A stretch of 64,000 bases of DNA from Pseudomonas gingeri (GTDB lineage: Bacteria > Pseudomonadota > Gammaproteobacteria > Pseudomonadales > Pseudomonadaceae). Both the position numbers and the translations under genes were made by a program. The DNA is taken from positions 458,702 to 522,701 of the forward strand of contig NZ_JACAOR010000007.1 of NCBI RefSeq assembly GCF_013386115.1, read 5' to 3'. Below are positions 26,804 through 35,883 of the stretch, piece by piece; the first letter of the stretch is position 1, and the number at the start of each line of letters is the position of its first letter. The notes beneath the pieces are model-generated. The model was not told the origin of the DNA and made no database searches. It worked only from the letters and a program-made list of their open reading frames with translations.

Positions 26804-28258
26804 ATGATCAAATCTTTGCGCCCTTTCGTACTCGCCAGTCTTCTTTTCCCCCTGGCACTGCCCGTCTCCGCCGCTCCGGTCAACACCACCCTCTCTCCCA
26901 AGGTCCAACAGGCGATCAAGGCCAGCAAGCTGCAGAACGATGCCCTGTCGCTGGTCATGCTGCCGCTCAACGGTCCGGGCACCCCGACGATGTTCAATGC
27001 CGATGTGTCGGTGAATCCGGCCTCGACCATGAAGCTCATCACCACCTTCGCCGCCCTGGAAATGCTCGGGCCGAATCACCAGTGGAAGACCGAGTTCTAC
27101 ACCGACGGCACCCTGAGCAACGGCATCCTGCAGGGCAACCTGTACCTCAAGGGCGGCGGCGACCCCAAGCTGAACATGGAAAAACTCTGGCTGCTGATGC
27201 GCGACCTGCGGGCCAATGGCGTGACCCAGGTGACCGGCGACCTGGTGCTCGATCGCAGCTTCTTCGTGCAACCGCAGTTGCCGGAGTTCAATGACGACGG
27301 CAATGACGAGAACAAGCCGTTCCTGGTCAAGCCCGATGCGCTGCTGGTCAACCTCAAGGCCCTGCGTTTTGTCGCCCGCAACGACTCAGGCAAAGTGATG
27401 GTCTCGGTCGAGCCGCCCATCGCCAATATCCGCATCGACAACCAGATCAAGGTGGTCAATGCCAAGCAATGCGCCGGCGACGTGCGCTACAACCCGGTGA
27501 CCCAGGCCGACGGTACGACCCTGGTCACGGTCAGTGGCCAACTGGCCGAGGGCTGCAGCTCCCAGACCTATCTTTCGCTGCTCGACCATCCGACCTACAC
27601 CGCCGGTGCCGTACGCGCCATCTGGCAGGAACTGGGCGGCAGCATCCATGGCAAGGACCGCCAGGACGTGGTGCCCAAGGGCGCCAAGCTCCTGGCCCGG
27701 GCGTTCTCGCCGGACCTGACGGAAATCATCCGCGACATCAACAAGTACAGTAACAACACCATGGCCCAGCAGCTGTTCCTCAGCCTGGGGGCCAAGTTCC
27801 GCAATGACGCCGACGGCGACGATGCCAAGGCCGCGCAACGGGTCGTGCGCCAGTGGCTGGCACAGAAAGGCATCACCGCACCGCACCTGGTGATGGAGAA
27901 CGGTTCCGGCCTGTCCCGCGCCGAACGGGTCAGCGCCCGGGAAATGGCGACCATGCTGCAGGCGGCCTGGAAGAGCCCCTACGCCGCCGAGTACATCAGT
28001 TCAATGCCGATCACCGGCATGGACGGCACCATGCGCAAGCGCCTGAAACATACGGCGATGTCGGGTGAGGCGCATATCAAGACCGGTACGTTGAACACCG
28101 TGCGGGCGATCGCCGGTTTCAGTCGCGACAGCAACGGTACGACCTGGGCGGTGGTGGCGATCCTCAACGATCCGAAGCCATGGGGCGCCTCGTCGGTGCT
28201 CGACCAGGTGTTGCTGGACCTGTACCGCCAGCCGCGGCCGGCCGATTCGGACGAGTAG
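26804..28258 (+). CDS. dacB: D-alanyl-D-alanine carboxypeptidase/endopeptidase (PBP4)
   Basis: DacB (484 aa) is a class C penicillin-binding protein of peptidase family S13, with carboxypeptidase and endopeptidase activity on periplasmic peptidoglycan. A signal peptide occupies about residues 1-24 (cut after VSA). The active-site motifs are S74-T-M-K77, the SNN in KYSNNTMAQQ, and KTG in HIKTGTLN. Start MIKSLRPF was selected because the signal peptide begins there. In P. aeruginosa loss of dacB raises AmpC beta-lactamase; the same may hold here. Confidence 0.94.
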   Translation: MIKSLRPFVLASLLFPLALPVSAAPVNTTLSPKVQQAIKASKLQNDALSLVMLPLNGPGTPTMFNADVSVNPASTMKLITTFAALEMLGPNHQWKTEFYTDGTLSNGILQGNLYLKGGGDPKLNMEKLWLLMRDLRANGVTQVTGDLVLDRSFFVQPQLPEFNDDGNDENKPFLVKPDALLVNLKALRFVARNDSGKVMVSVEPPIANIRIDNQIKVVNAKQCAGDVRYNPVTQADGTTLVTVSGQLAEGCSSQTYLSLLDHPTYTAGAVRAIWQELGGSIHGKDRQDVVPKGAKLLARAFSPDLTEIIRDINKYSNNTMAQQLFLSLGAKFRNDADGDDAKAAQRVVRQWLAQKGITAPHLVMENGSGLSRAERVSAREMATMLQAAWKSPYAAEYISSMPITGMDGTMRKRLKHTAMSGEAHIKTGTLNTVRAIAGFSRDSNGTTWAVVAILNDPKPWGASSVLDQVLLDLYRQPRPADSDE

Positions 28259-28278
28259 GCCTGGCAGGATTCGATGAG

Positions 28279-28330
28279 CGTTCCCACGCTCTGCGTGGGA
28301 ATGCATGTGGGAGCGGGCTTGCCCGCGAAG
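28279..28330. repeat. Palindrome plus single REP
   Basis: GTTCCCACGC-TCT-GCGTGGGAA- (28280-28301, near-perfect inverted repeat) is followed directly by GTGGGAGCGGGCTTGCCCGC at 28307. The first part resembles the palindrome at 14409; the second is the same REP as at 20803 but without an inverted partner nearby. Confidence 0.75.
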
Positions 28331-28372
28331 CTGTTGAGCGGCGGAGCGCAGGAACGATCAGCTCGACCCGCC

Positions 28373-30322
28373 TCAGTCGAGCTCCGCCATCACCCGGTCC
28401 CGGCCCTTCTGCTTGGCCGAGTAGACGCCCGAATCCGCCCGCAGCAATAACGCATCCGCGCCTTCATCGGCGCGCCAGCTGGCAATGCCGAAGCTGGCCG
28501 TGACCCGCCCGACCCCGTCGAACGGCATATTGCGCAGCCCATGCCACAGCTCCAGCGCCAGGTTGCAGGCCTGTTCGGCGTCGGTATCGGGGCACAGGAC
28601 CATGAATTCCTCGCCGCCCAGCCGACAGAAGACGTCGGTGCGGCGCAGGCGATGACTGACCCGCACACACAACTCCTTGAGCACCCGGTCCCCTTCGGCA
28701 TGACCGTAGCGGTCGTTGATGCACTTGAAGTGATCGATATCGAGCATGATCACCGCCAGGCTGCCCGGCCCGCGCTGGGCCCGCGCCAGTTCGGTCTTGA
28801 GCCGCTCCTGGAAGTAACGCCGGTTGTAGATGCCGGTCAGCGAGTCGGTGACCGACAGGGCCCGCAGTTCCTCCTCGACCCGCTTGAGATCGGAGATATC
28901 CGAAAGATAACCGTGCCAGAGGATCTCGCCGCCGGGCAGGCGCTCCGGCGTGGCCTCGCCGCGCAACCAGCGCAGGCCGCGCACCGGCAGTATCACGCGG
29001 AACTCTTCACGCCAGGGACTGAGCCGCTCGGCCGAGACCTGGATCGAGGCCCGCAGCGGCCCCAGGTCGTCCGGATGAACCCGGTCGAATGCCGGCTCGG
29101 CGCTCTCCTGCAAGCGTTGGGTATCGACTTCGAAAATACCTCCCGTACCGGCACTGGCGTAGACGAAGTGCGCACCGCCATCGAGGTTGAGCTTGTACTG
29201 ATAGATGCCGCCGGGAACGTTCGCCCCCAGTTTTTCCAGCAGGCGATCGCGCACCTGCAACTGCGAGGTGCGCTGTTCCACCAGCTTGAGGGCTCGCTGG
29301 CGCTGGCTGACGAGGTTGTACAGCAAGGCACTGAGCAGCACGCTGAGCAGGGCGCCGAGCACGGCCAGGCTGGCCTCCGAGGAATGGTTGGCCTGGATGA
29401 AGGCATCGCTGGGGCGGATATCCACCTGATAGTCATGATCGGCCAGGCGCAACAGGCGAATCGCGGCCAGTGAGTTTTCAACCGGCAGATTGAGGGACTG
29501 ATACAACACCTCATGCTCGCCTTCCGTCGACAGATCGAGGATGCGCACCGAGAGGTTGTCGTGGTTCTGTTCCGGCAGGCCGTCGGCCACCAGCTGGCGC
29601 ATGCTGATCACCGCCATCACGTAGCCATAGGGTGGCGGCCGGGGTTGCCCGGCACTCGCCAGTGGGGCGACCGGCGCCACCAGCAGCACGCCCCGGGCGT
29701 AGGCCGGCTCGACCCCCACCAGGTTCAACGGTTGCGAGATCGCCAGGGCGCCCGAAGCACGGGCCCGCTCAAGGGTCGAGCGGCGCAAGGGTTGCGCCAG
29801 CAGGTCGTAACCCAGGGGCGACCCCAGGGCACTCTGCGTCGCGCTGTACAACACCGGTACATATTCGTCACGCACTGCTGCCCGTTGCAGGTGACCTTCG
29901 GCGTCGAGCTCACGAATGGAAAAGCCGCTGGCGCCCTGGGCCCGGGCCTGCTGCTCGAATCGCTCGCGCTCGCTGCCCTTGACCCGTGGCGCCCAGGCAT
30001 AGGCCTGGGTGCGCAGCAGCAACGGCCTGGCGTAACCCGAGAATTCCTGGGGAGTCACCGAATCGGAGTTGACGAAAAACCGCCGCAGACTGTCGAGCCG
30101 CTGCGCCTGGTCTTCGAAGCGCTCCTCGATACGGCTGAAGCGTTCACTGGCCAACAGTTCGAAACGCTGCTGCAACTGACGCTGGTTGAGGTCACGTGTC
30201 GCCACGGACAGCAGCAGCGTGAGCAACCCGCCTGCCACCAGGACCAGTACCGCAACCAGCCACGCAGAAACATCCTCACTGATAAAGCCAAGAATCTTGG
30301 GGCGTACGGCATGCGACGACAT
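28373..30322 (-). CDS. CHASE-PAS-GGDEF diguanylate cyclase
   Basis: A 649-residue membrane-bound sensor enzyme predicted to make cyclic di-GMP. Order: N-terminal membrane helix (about 15-40), periplasmic CHASE-type sensor domain (about 70-310), second membrane helix (LAVLGALLSVLLSALLYNL), a PAS-like domain, then GGDEF with GGEEF as catalytic motif. RRTD, five residues before GGEEF, is the product-inhibition I-site, so feedback by cyclic di-GMP is likely. No EAL domain. I place the start at the ATG (30322), as the upstream TTG has no clear site. It stands between dacB and rlmKL. Confidence 0.9.
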   Translation of the reverse strand: MSSHAVRPKILGFISEDVSAWLVAVLVLVAGGLLTLLLSVATRDLNQRQLQQRFELLASERFSRIEERFEDQAQRLDSLRRFFVNSDSVTPQEFSGYARPLLLRTQAYAWAPRVKGSERERFEQQARAQGASGFSIRELDAEGHLQRAAVRDEYVPVLYSATQSALGSPLGYDLLAQPLRRSTLERARASGALAISQPLNLVGVEPAYARGVLLVAPVAPLASAGQPRPPPYGYVMAVISMRQLVADGLPEQNHDNLSVRILDLSTEGEHEVLYQSLNLPVENSLAAIRLLRLADHDYQVDIRPSDAFIQANHSSEASLAVLGALLSVLLSALLYNLVSQRQRALKLVEQRTSQLQVRDRLLEKLGANVPGGIYQYKLNLDGGAHFVYASAGTGGIFEVDTQRLQESAEPAFDRVHPDDLGPLRASIQVSAERLSPWREEFRVILPVRGLRWLRGEATPERLPGGEILWHGYLSDISDLKRVEEELRALSVTDSLTGIYNRRYFQERLKTELARAQRGPGSLAVIMLDIDHFKCINDRYGHAEGDRVLKELCVRVSHRLRRTDVFCRLGGEEFMVLCPDTDAEQACNLALELWHGLRNMPFDGVGRVTASFGIASWRADEGADALLLRADSGVYSAKQKGRDRVMAELD

Positions 30323-30409
30323 AGGCGACAACTCATCACGCCGGCGTGTTTTGCATCACATTGGCTTTGACTGAGTTATAGCCATTCGCTAGTAGATTAG
30401 CCAGTCCCA

Positions 30410-30449
30410 AAAGCCCCGGAGCCTATAAAAATCAAGACTCTGGGGCTTT
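30410..30449. terminator. Terminator downstream of rlmKL
   Basis: AAAGCCCCGGAG pairs with CTCTGGGGCTTT (one G-T wobble) around an A-rich loop. On the minus strand it starts 9 nt after the rlmKL stop and ends in T residues. Confidence 0.8.
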
Positions 30450-30457
30450 GTCACGGC

Positions 30458-32725
30458 TTAGCGCGCGGTGATCTTCCAGGCACGATGGATCTTGCTGTTG
30501 CGGGCGAAGTCCGGATCCAGGGTCTGGGTGGTGATTTCCTCGACGGCATAACGCGCCACCAGGTTGTCCTCCAGCTGGAACTTGCGGAAGTTGTTGGAGA
30601 AGTACAGCACGCCGCCGGGCGCCAGGCGCGCCATGGCCAGGTCGAGCAGTTGCACATGGTCACGCTGGACGTCGAACACGCCTTCCATGCGCTTGGAGTT
30701 GGAGAAGGTCGGCGGGTCGATGAAGATCAGGTCGAACTCATCGCGATTGCCTTCCAGCCAGGTCATCACATCGCCCTGCTCCAGGCGGTTCTTGTCGGAG
30801 AAACCGTTCAGCGACAGGTTGCGCCGGGCCCAGTCGAGGTAGGTCTTGGACAGGTCGACACTGGTGGTCGTGCGCGCCCCGCCCTTGGCCGCATGCACAC
30901 TGGCGGTCGCGGTGTAGCAATACAGGTTGAGGAAACGCTTGCCGGCGGCCTCCTTCTGGATCCGCATGCGCATCGGCCGGTGGTCGAGGAACAGCCCGGT
31001 ATCGAGGTAGTCGGTCAGGTTGACCAGCAGTTGCACCCCGCCTTCGCTGACTTCGGTGAACTTGCCCTGGGCACTCTGGCGTTCGTACTGCTTGGTCCCG
31101 CTCTGGCGCTCGCGGCGCTTGATGATCACCCGGCTCTTGTCGACGTTCAGCGCCTGGGGAATCGCGGCCAGCGCATCGAACAGGCGGGCCTGGGCCTTTT
31201 CCGGGTCGATGGACTTGGGCGCGGCATATTCCTGGACGTGTACCCAGTCGTGGTAGAGGTCGATGGCCAAGGAGTACTCCGGCATGTCGGCGTCATAGAC
31301 CCGGTAGCAATCCACACCTTCGCGCTTGGCCCACTTGCCCAGTTGCTTGAGGTTTTTCTGCAGGCGGTTGGCGAACATCTGCCCACCTTCGCTCAGGCGT
31401 GCCTGCTCGACCACCGGTGCCGGTACTGGCGCGGGCTTGATCGGGTTGCCGTTCTTGTTGAACTTCGGCGCTTCGGCGGCGATCTGCGCCTGCTCTTCGG
31501 CCTGGGCCCGCTCGACCTGGCGTTGCTCCGGAGTACGTCGCTCGCCGGTGACGAACTGATCCGGGACCACCTTGATCAGCAGCAGCTTGCACGGCAGCGC
31601 GCCGTTCCAGAACGAGTACTGCTTGTGGCTGCGAATGCCCATGCGCTTGCCCAGGTCCGGGGCACCGGTGAACACCGCCGCCTCCCAGTTCAGGCAGGCC
31701 TGGCGCAGGCGCTCGCCGAGGTTCTGGTAGAGGTAGAGCAGGCTCGCCTCGTCGCCCAGGCGCTCGCCGTAGGGTGGGTTGCAGATCACCAGGCCTTTCT
31801 GGTTCTGGTCCGGGCGCGGTTCGAAAGTGCCGACCTCACCCTGGTAGATCTTGATCCAGTCGCTCAGGCCGGCACGCTCGACGTTGTTGCGGCCCGGCTG
31901 GATCAGACGCGGATCGGCTTCATAACCGCGAATCCACAGCGGCGGCCTGGCCAGGCCGGCTTCGGCGCGGGCCGTGGCTTCTTCATGGAGTTTTTTCCAC
32001 AGGGCCGGCACGTGGCCGAGCCAGGCATCGAAGCCCCAGTGGATGCGATTGAGGTTGGGGGCGATATCGGCGGCAATCATCGCCGCTTCCACCAGGAAGG
32101 TGCCCACGCCGCACATCGGGTCGGCCAGGGCACCGCCTTCGGCGGCGATGCGCGGCCAGCCGGAACGGATCAGGATCGCTGCCGCGAGGTTTTCCTTCAG
32201 CGGTGCCGCGCCCTGCTGCAGGCGATAGCCACGCTGGTGCAGGCTGTGGCCGGACAGGTCGAGGGAAAGAATCGCCTCACCACGGTCCAGGCGCAGGTGA
32301 ATGCGCAGGTCAGGACTGATCTTGTCGATGGACGGACGTTCGCCCGACGGGGTGCGCAGCTTGTCGACGATGGCGTCCTTGACCTTCAGGGCGCCGAAGT
32401 GGGTGTTGTCGATGCCCGAGCCATGACCGCTGAATTCGACGGCCAGGGTGCCGTCGGCGACCATATGGTCCTGCCAGTCGATATCCAGCACACCGTGGTA
32501 GAGGTCCTCGGCGTCCTTCATCGGGAAACGCTTGAGCACCAGCAGTACCCGGTTGGCCAGGCGCGACCAGAGACACAGCCGATAAGCAGTCTCCATGTCG
32601 GCCACGCCGCGAATGGCCGAGGTGTGCTCGCGCGCCTCCTCAAGGCCAAGCCCGACGGCTTCCTCCAGAAGCAGGCCTTCGAGGCCTTTGGGACAAGTGA
32701 GGAAGAGTTCGTAACGATCCGACAT
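30458..32725 (-). CDS. rlmKL: Bifunctional 23S rRNA m2G2445/m7G2069 methyltransferase
   Basis: A 755-residue fusion of two rRNA methyltransferases. The N-terminal RlmL half has a THUMP domain (about 45-155), then the methylase domain with ADPMCGVGTFLVEAAMIA and the catalytic NPPYGERLG. The C-terminal RlmK half has FLDHRPMR, FLNLYCYTATASVHAAKGGA and the DPPTFSNS motif. Both domains are intact. The start at MSDRYELFLTCPKGLE has the family N-terminus. It diverges from rmf by a 575-nt gap. Confidence 0.95.
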   Translation of the reverse strand: MSDRYELFLTCPKGLEGLLLEEAVGLGLEEAREHTSAIRGVADMETAYRLCLWSRLANRVLLVLKRFPMKDAEDLYHGVLDIDWQDHMVADGTLAVEFSGHGSGIDNTHFGALKVKDAIVDKLRTPSGERPSIDKISPDLRIHLRLDRGEAILSLDLSGHSLHQRGYRLQQGAAPLKENLAAAILIRSGWPRIAAEGGALADPMCGVGTFLVEAAMIAADIAPNLNRIHWGFDAWLGHVPALWKKLHEEATARAEAGLARPPLWIRGYEADPRLIQPGRNNVERAGLSDWIKIYQGEVGTFEPRPDQNQKGLVICNPPYGERLGDEASLLYLYQNLGERLRQACLNWEAAVFTGAPDLGKRMGIRSHKQYSFWNGALPCKLLLIKVVPDQFVTGERRTPEQRQVERAQAEEQAQIAAEAPKFNKNGNPIKPAPVPAPVVEQARLSEGGQMFANRLQKNLKQLGKWAKREGVDCYRVYDADMPEYSLAIDLYHDWVHVQEYAAPKSIDPEKAQARLFDALAAIPQALNVDKSRVIIKRRERQSGTKQYERQSAQGKFTEVSEGGVQLLVNLTDYLDTGLFLDHRPMRMRIQKEAAGKRFLNLYCYTATASVHAAKGGARTTTSVDLSKTYLDWARRNLSLNGFSDKNRLEQGDVMTWLEGNRDEFDLIFIDPPTFSNSKRMEGVFDVQRDHVQLLDLAMARLAPGGVLYFSNNFRKFQLEDNLVARYAVEEITTQTLDPDFARNSKIHRAWKITAR

Positions 32726-32837
32726 GGGAATTCCAGGGCCTTGAGCAGTCAATGAACGGGCGACGCATCGCCCGCTCGGTTTCGATCGAGCACTTTTCTT
32801 GAAGAGTGCCCGTGTGGCGCACCATTGCGCCGTTCCA

Positions 32838-32966
32838 TCCCGGCAGATGCTTTTGCCCCCTGAAATCGGGGGACAAAAGAACTTGGACGCCGGGACAGTT
32901 CATTCTTTCCGTAACAAAAAGTCACATCGTGACCCTTCGTCGAATAATACCTGAGTACGAAGGGTC
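32838..32966. other. Structured gene-free stretch upstream of rmf
   Basis: The 575 nt between rlmKL and rmf (32726-33300) hold no convincing gene but carry strong inverted repeats. A nested hairpin has outer arms TCCCGGC (32838) and GCCGGGA (32889), enclosing TTTTGCCCCC / GGGGG-A-CAAAA. Next comes GACCCTTCGT / ACGAAGGGTC (32931-32966). Further down are GTTGACG / CGTCAAC (33146-33168) and CGCGAA / TTCGCG (about 33178-33193). These may be an rmf leader, a small RNA or operator sites. Confidence 0.5.
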
Positions 32967-33300
32967 AGTATTTTCAACAGAGAATTAAACGCATCATTCA
33001 TGCAAGGGCTGATGATAGCTGGATTTTCTCCGGATAACCGAGCAAACGACCGAGCTATCTTATGGCCTTAACACCCATATCGTTACGTCCTTATGACAAA
33101 ACGATCATTCACACGCCCCTGCGCATTGGTTAGAACTCAACACAGGTTGACGTCGCAATGGCGTCAACATCCCCGCTCGCGAAGCTATTCGCGGTGCGGA
33201 GCTCGCCACGCCGGCAGCGAGCGCTTGCAGATGCATTCTGCCCGGCCTCGACAAGAGGTCGACGGGACATATAACAGTCAACCAGTGAGGGCAACACCCT

Positions 33301-33516
33301 ATGAGAAGACTTAAGCGTGATCCGTTGGAAAGAGCATTTTTACGCGGATATCAATACGGCGTTCATGGCAAATCCCGTGAGCTTTGCCCCTTTACTCTAC
33401 CGTCGGTACGCCAAGCCTGGATCAACGGCTGGCGAGAAGGACGTGGCGACAACTGGGACGGTATGACCGGCACTGCGGGAATCCACAGACTCAACGAACT
33501 TCACGCTGTCGGCTGA
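33301..33516 (+). CDS. rmf: Ribosome modulation factor
   Basis: RMF (71 aa) binds the 30S subunit near the mRNA channel and turns 70S ribosomes into inactive 100S dimers in stationary phase. The small basic protein shows RDPLERAFLRGYQYGVHGKS and RQAWINGWREGRGDN, the well-conserved core. A GTGAGGG site is upstream of the ATG. The long structured leader may carry growth-phase control. Confidence 0.95.
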   Translation: MRRLKRDPLERAFLRGYQYGVHGKSRELCPFTLPSVRQAWINGWREGRGDNWDGMTGTAGIHRLNELHAVG

Positions 33517-33609
33517 TCAGGGCACATTCCGACACCACAATCTGAGCATCACCGAGACAGCAACGACTTAACCACGCACGCCCCATCCGGGCGGCGGGCT
33601 TCGGCCCAG

Positions 33610-33633
33610 GGGCTCCCCAGAGGAGCCCTTTTT
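33610..33633. terminator. Terminator downstream of rmf
   Basis: GGGCTCC / GGAGCCC stem with a CCAGA loop and a run of five T residues, about 95 nt after rmf. Confidence 0.8.
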
Positions 33634-33654
33634 AATGCGCCGCCTTTAATGGGT

Positions 33655-34677
33655 TCAGCGGCGCAAAGCGGCGATGGCATCCACCGACTGGCGAATCAGT
33701 GCCGGCCCCTTGTAGATAAAGCCCGAATACAACTGCACCAGGCTCGCGCCGGCCGCGATCTTCTCGGCCGCATGTTCGCCCTCGGTGATCCCGCCCGCGG
33801 CGATGATCGGCAAACGTCCGGCCAGTTCGGCCGCCAGGACCTTGACCGTGTGGGTGCTCTTCTCGCGTACCGGCGCGCCGGACAGGCCGCCGGCTTCATC
33901 GCCATGGGCAAGACCTTCGACACCGACACGGCTGAGGGTGGTATTGGTGGCGATCACCGCATCCATGCCCGACTCCACCAGCGCCTGGGCCACCAGCACG
34001 GTTTCTTCATCGGTCATGTCCGGGGCGATCTTGATCGCCAGAGGCACGCGCTTGCCATGCTGCCCGGCCAGTTCCGCCTGACGCTGGCTCAGGGCTTCGA
34101 GCAACTGCTTGAGCGAGTCGCCGAACTGCAGGCTGCGCAGGCCCGGGGTGTTCGGCGAGCTGACGTTGACCGTGACATAGCTGGCGTGGGCGTAGACCTT
34201 GTCCAGGCAGATCAGGTAGTCGTCAACGGCACGCTCCACCGGGGTATCGAAGTTCTTGCCGATATTGATCCCGAGGATGCCGTCGTAGCGAGCGGCGCGA
34301 ACCCGGGAAATCAGGTTATCCACACCCAGGTTGTTGAAGCCCATGCGATTGATGATCGCCTCGGCCTCGGGCAGGCGGAAGATCCGCGGCTTCGGGTTGC
34401 CCGGCTGTGGCCGTGGCGTCACCGTGCCGATCTCGACAAAGCCGAAGCCCAGCTGGGAAAAACCGTCGATGGCCGCGCCATTCTTGTCCAGGCCCGCGGC
34501 CAGCCCCACCGGGTTGGGAAACTCCAGCCCCATGACGGTCACCGGGTTCGACGCCGGCGTCTTGCACAACAGGCCGTTGAGCCCCAGGCGGCCGCCCGCA
34601 CCGATCAGGTCCAGGGACAAATCGTGGGAGGTTTCCGGGGAAAGTTTGAACAACAGCTGGCGGGCCAGGTTATACAT
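33655..34677 (-). CDS. pyrD: Dihydroorotate dehydrogenase (quinone), class 2
   Basis: PyrD (340 aa) oxidises dihydroorotate to orotate with FMN and passes electrons to quinone at the inner membrane, the fourth step of pyrimidine synthesis. The N-terminal helix (MYNLARQLLFKLSPETSHDL) is the quinone-binding extension of class 2 enzymes. FGFVEIGTVTPRPQPGNPKPR, NVSSPNTPGLR with the catalytic serine region, and IAAGGITEGEHA are seen. It is the first gene beyond the T3SS and is transcribed in the same direction. Confidence 0.96.
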   Translation of the reverse strand: MYNLARQLLFKLSPETSHDLSLDLIGAGGRLGLNGLLCKTPASNPVTVMGLEFPNPVGLAAGLDKNGAAIDGFSQLGFGFVEIGTVTPRPQPGNPKPRIFRLPEAEAIINRMGFNNLGVDNLISRVRAARYDGILGINIGKNFDTPVERAVDDYLICLDKVYAHASYVTVNVSSPNTPGLRSLQFGDSLKQLLEALSQRQAELAGQHGKRVPLAIKIAPDMTDEETVLVAQALVESGMDAVIATNTTLSRVGVEGLAHGDEAGGLSGAPVREKSTHTVKVLAAELAGRLPIIAAGGITEGEHAAEKIAAGASLVQLYSGFIYKGPALIRQSVDAIAALRR

Positions 34678-34716
34678 GGGCGGGCTTGACTCGGATGGCG
34701 GCGAATTGAAGGGGCG

Positions 34717-34722
34717 ATTATA
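34717..34722 (-). promoter_or_regulatory. Putative -10 element of the pyrD promoter
   Basis: On the minus strand the consensus hexamer TATAAT lies 39 nt before the pyrD ATG and 26 nt after the last T3SS gene. The -35 element is weak, CGCTTG or TTGTCA depending on spacing. No terminator was found between orgC and this site, so T3SS read-through into pyrD is possible. Confidence 0.5.
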
Positions 34723-34748
34723 GCCGGGCAGTCACCTGACAAGCGAGT

Positions 34749-35180
34749 TTACCAATCGGCCTTTTCCCGACTGTCCTCGTCCATCACCGGGTTGAAGATT
34801 TCCTGCAGGTACTGGCTGATGAACATACTGGTGCCGAACAGCCGTGCCATGACCCCGCGCAGTTCCCTGTCCTGCTCGGAGCCTTCCAGCCCCTCATCCT
34901 TGAGCCGCGACAAGGCCTGGCCGACGACCTTCATCTGCGCGCCGACGGTACGGTAGTCCCGTGGCCCGTCGTCACTGCTGCGATAGGTGCCGATAAACCG
35001 CAGGAGTTCTTTTTCGCCCGCCCCGAACAGCGCCGCCAGGCGCTGATAAAAAGCTTCGAACCCGGGATCGGCCGACTGTACAGCGTCATCCGGCCGGGCC
35101 AGGTGCCGCTCCAGGGCGCGCGCCGGGAGATCTTCCGGCGCCGAAGTGGCAGCGACTGCCGTTGGCCTTTCAATGTACAT
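34749..35180 (-). CDS. orgC: OrgC-like T3SS protein
   Basis: A 143-residue protein, last of the prgHIJK-orgABC-type operon. In Salmonella the corresponding small protein OrgC promotes needle subunit assembly and is itself secreted. Seen here: GFEAFYQRLAALFGAGEKELLRFIGTYRS in two parts and a helical C-terminus (GTSMFISQYLQEIFNP). No membrane segment. The start (MYIERPTAV) overlaps the orgB stop by 11 nt. The assignment rests mainly on position, size and helical character. Confidence 0.6.
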   Translation of the reverse strand: MYIERPTAVAATSAPEDLPARALERHLARPDDAVQSADPGFEAFYQRLAALFGAGEKELLRFIGTYRSSDDGPRDYRTVGAQMKVVGQALSRLKDEGLEGSEQDRELRGVMARLFGTSMFISQYLQEIFNPVMDEDSREKADW

Positions 35181-35883
35181 CCTCGACTCCTTGCGCCGGA
35201 CCGTCGCCGGCCTCGACAAACCTGGATACCAGTTGCACCAGGGCCTGCCGCGCCTGCTGGTCGAGCTGGCGTACGCCATCGGGCAAGCCCGCCAATTGAT
35301 TCAGCACCCGCGGGGCCAGTTGTTCCCGGGCCGACTCCAGGTCGAACTCGAAGAGCTGGTCGGCCAGCCGGACGACATAACGCTCCTGTGCCGCGAATTC
35401 GAACTTGACCGAGGACACCCCCAGGCGCCCCAGGTGCTCGCGCAGAGCGCCGGCCCGATCGCGGCAGCGCGCCGGCAGGAGGATCTGCAAGGTCAGCTGC
35501 GCGGTATCGGCCTGGCCTGCCAACCAATGTTCGAGCATCTCCTCGAACCAGCGCGCATCATCCAGTAGATGCCCGAGCAGTTGCCTCACCGCGGCGGCCA
35601 TCTGCCCATGCAACTGACCGGCCAGGCGCTGGGACTCGCACACCCCCCGGGCCAGGTCGACCGCCGCCTGGATCATGCCCTCGGAATACCCCTCGGCAAA
35701 CGCCGAGGCCTGGATCGCCTCGACCTGCGCCTGGGCCTGGTCGATCAACTGCCGCGCCCGGCGTTGCGCCTCTCGCTCCAATGCCCGGCAGCGACGGGCG
35801 CTCGCCAGTTCCTGGCGAGTGATATGCACCGCATCGCTGCCCGGCAGCGGCAACTCATCAATCCTGCGGATGGCGTCGAGCAT
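35170..35883 (-). CDS. orgB: T3SS stator/peripheral stalk protein SctL (OrgB)
   Basis: A 237-residue SctL-family protein, the linker between the ATPase and the cytoplasmic sorting platform. The N-terminal half has the long alpha-helix rich in Ala, Arg and Gln (ELASARRCRALEREAQRRAR onward) typical of FliH/SctL. The C-terminal half is the ATPase-binding domain. The ATG at 35883 lies inside the end of the orgA reading frame, overlapping it by 26 nt, as in related operons. Salmonella OrgB is 226 residues. Confidence 0.8.
   Translation of the reverse strand: MLDAIRRIDELPLPGSDAVHITRQELASARRCRALEREAQRRARQLIDQAQAQVEAIQASAFAEGYSEGMIQAAVDLARGVCESQRLAGQLHGQMAAAVRQLLGHLLDDARWFEEMLEHWLAGQADTAQLTLQILLPARCRDRAGALREHLGRLGVSSVKFEFAAQERYVVRLADQLFEFDLESAREQLAPRVLNQLAGLPDGVRQLDQQARQALVQLVSRFVEAGDGPAQGVEDVH

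Noticed and set aside
30485..32755. 756-codon plus-strand frame opposite rlmKL
   Set aside because: Antisense shadow without domain; rlmKL is complete in the other strand.
33093..33314. Plus-strand 73-codon frame just before rmf
   Set aside because: It overlaps the rmf start and covers the inverted repeats of the leader; no ribosome-binding site or conserved sequence.
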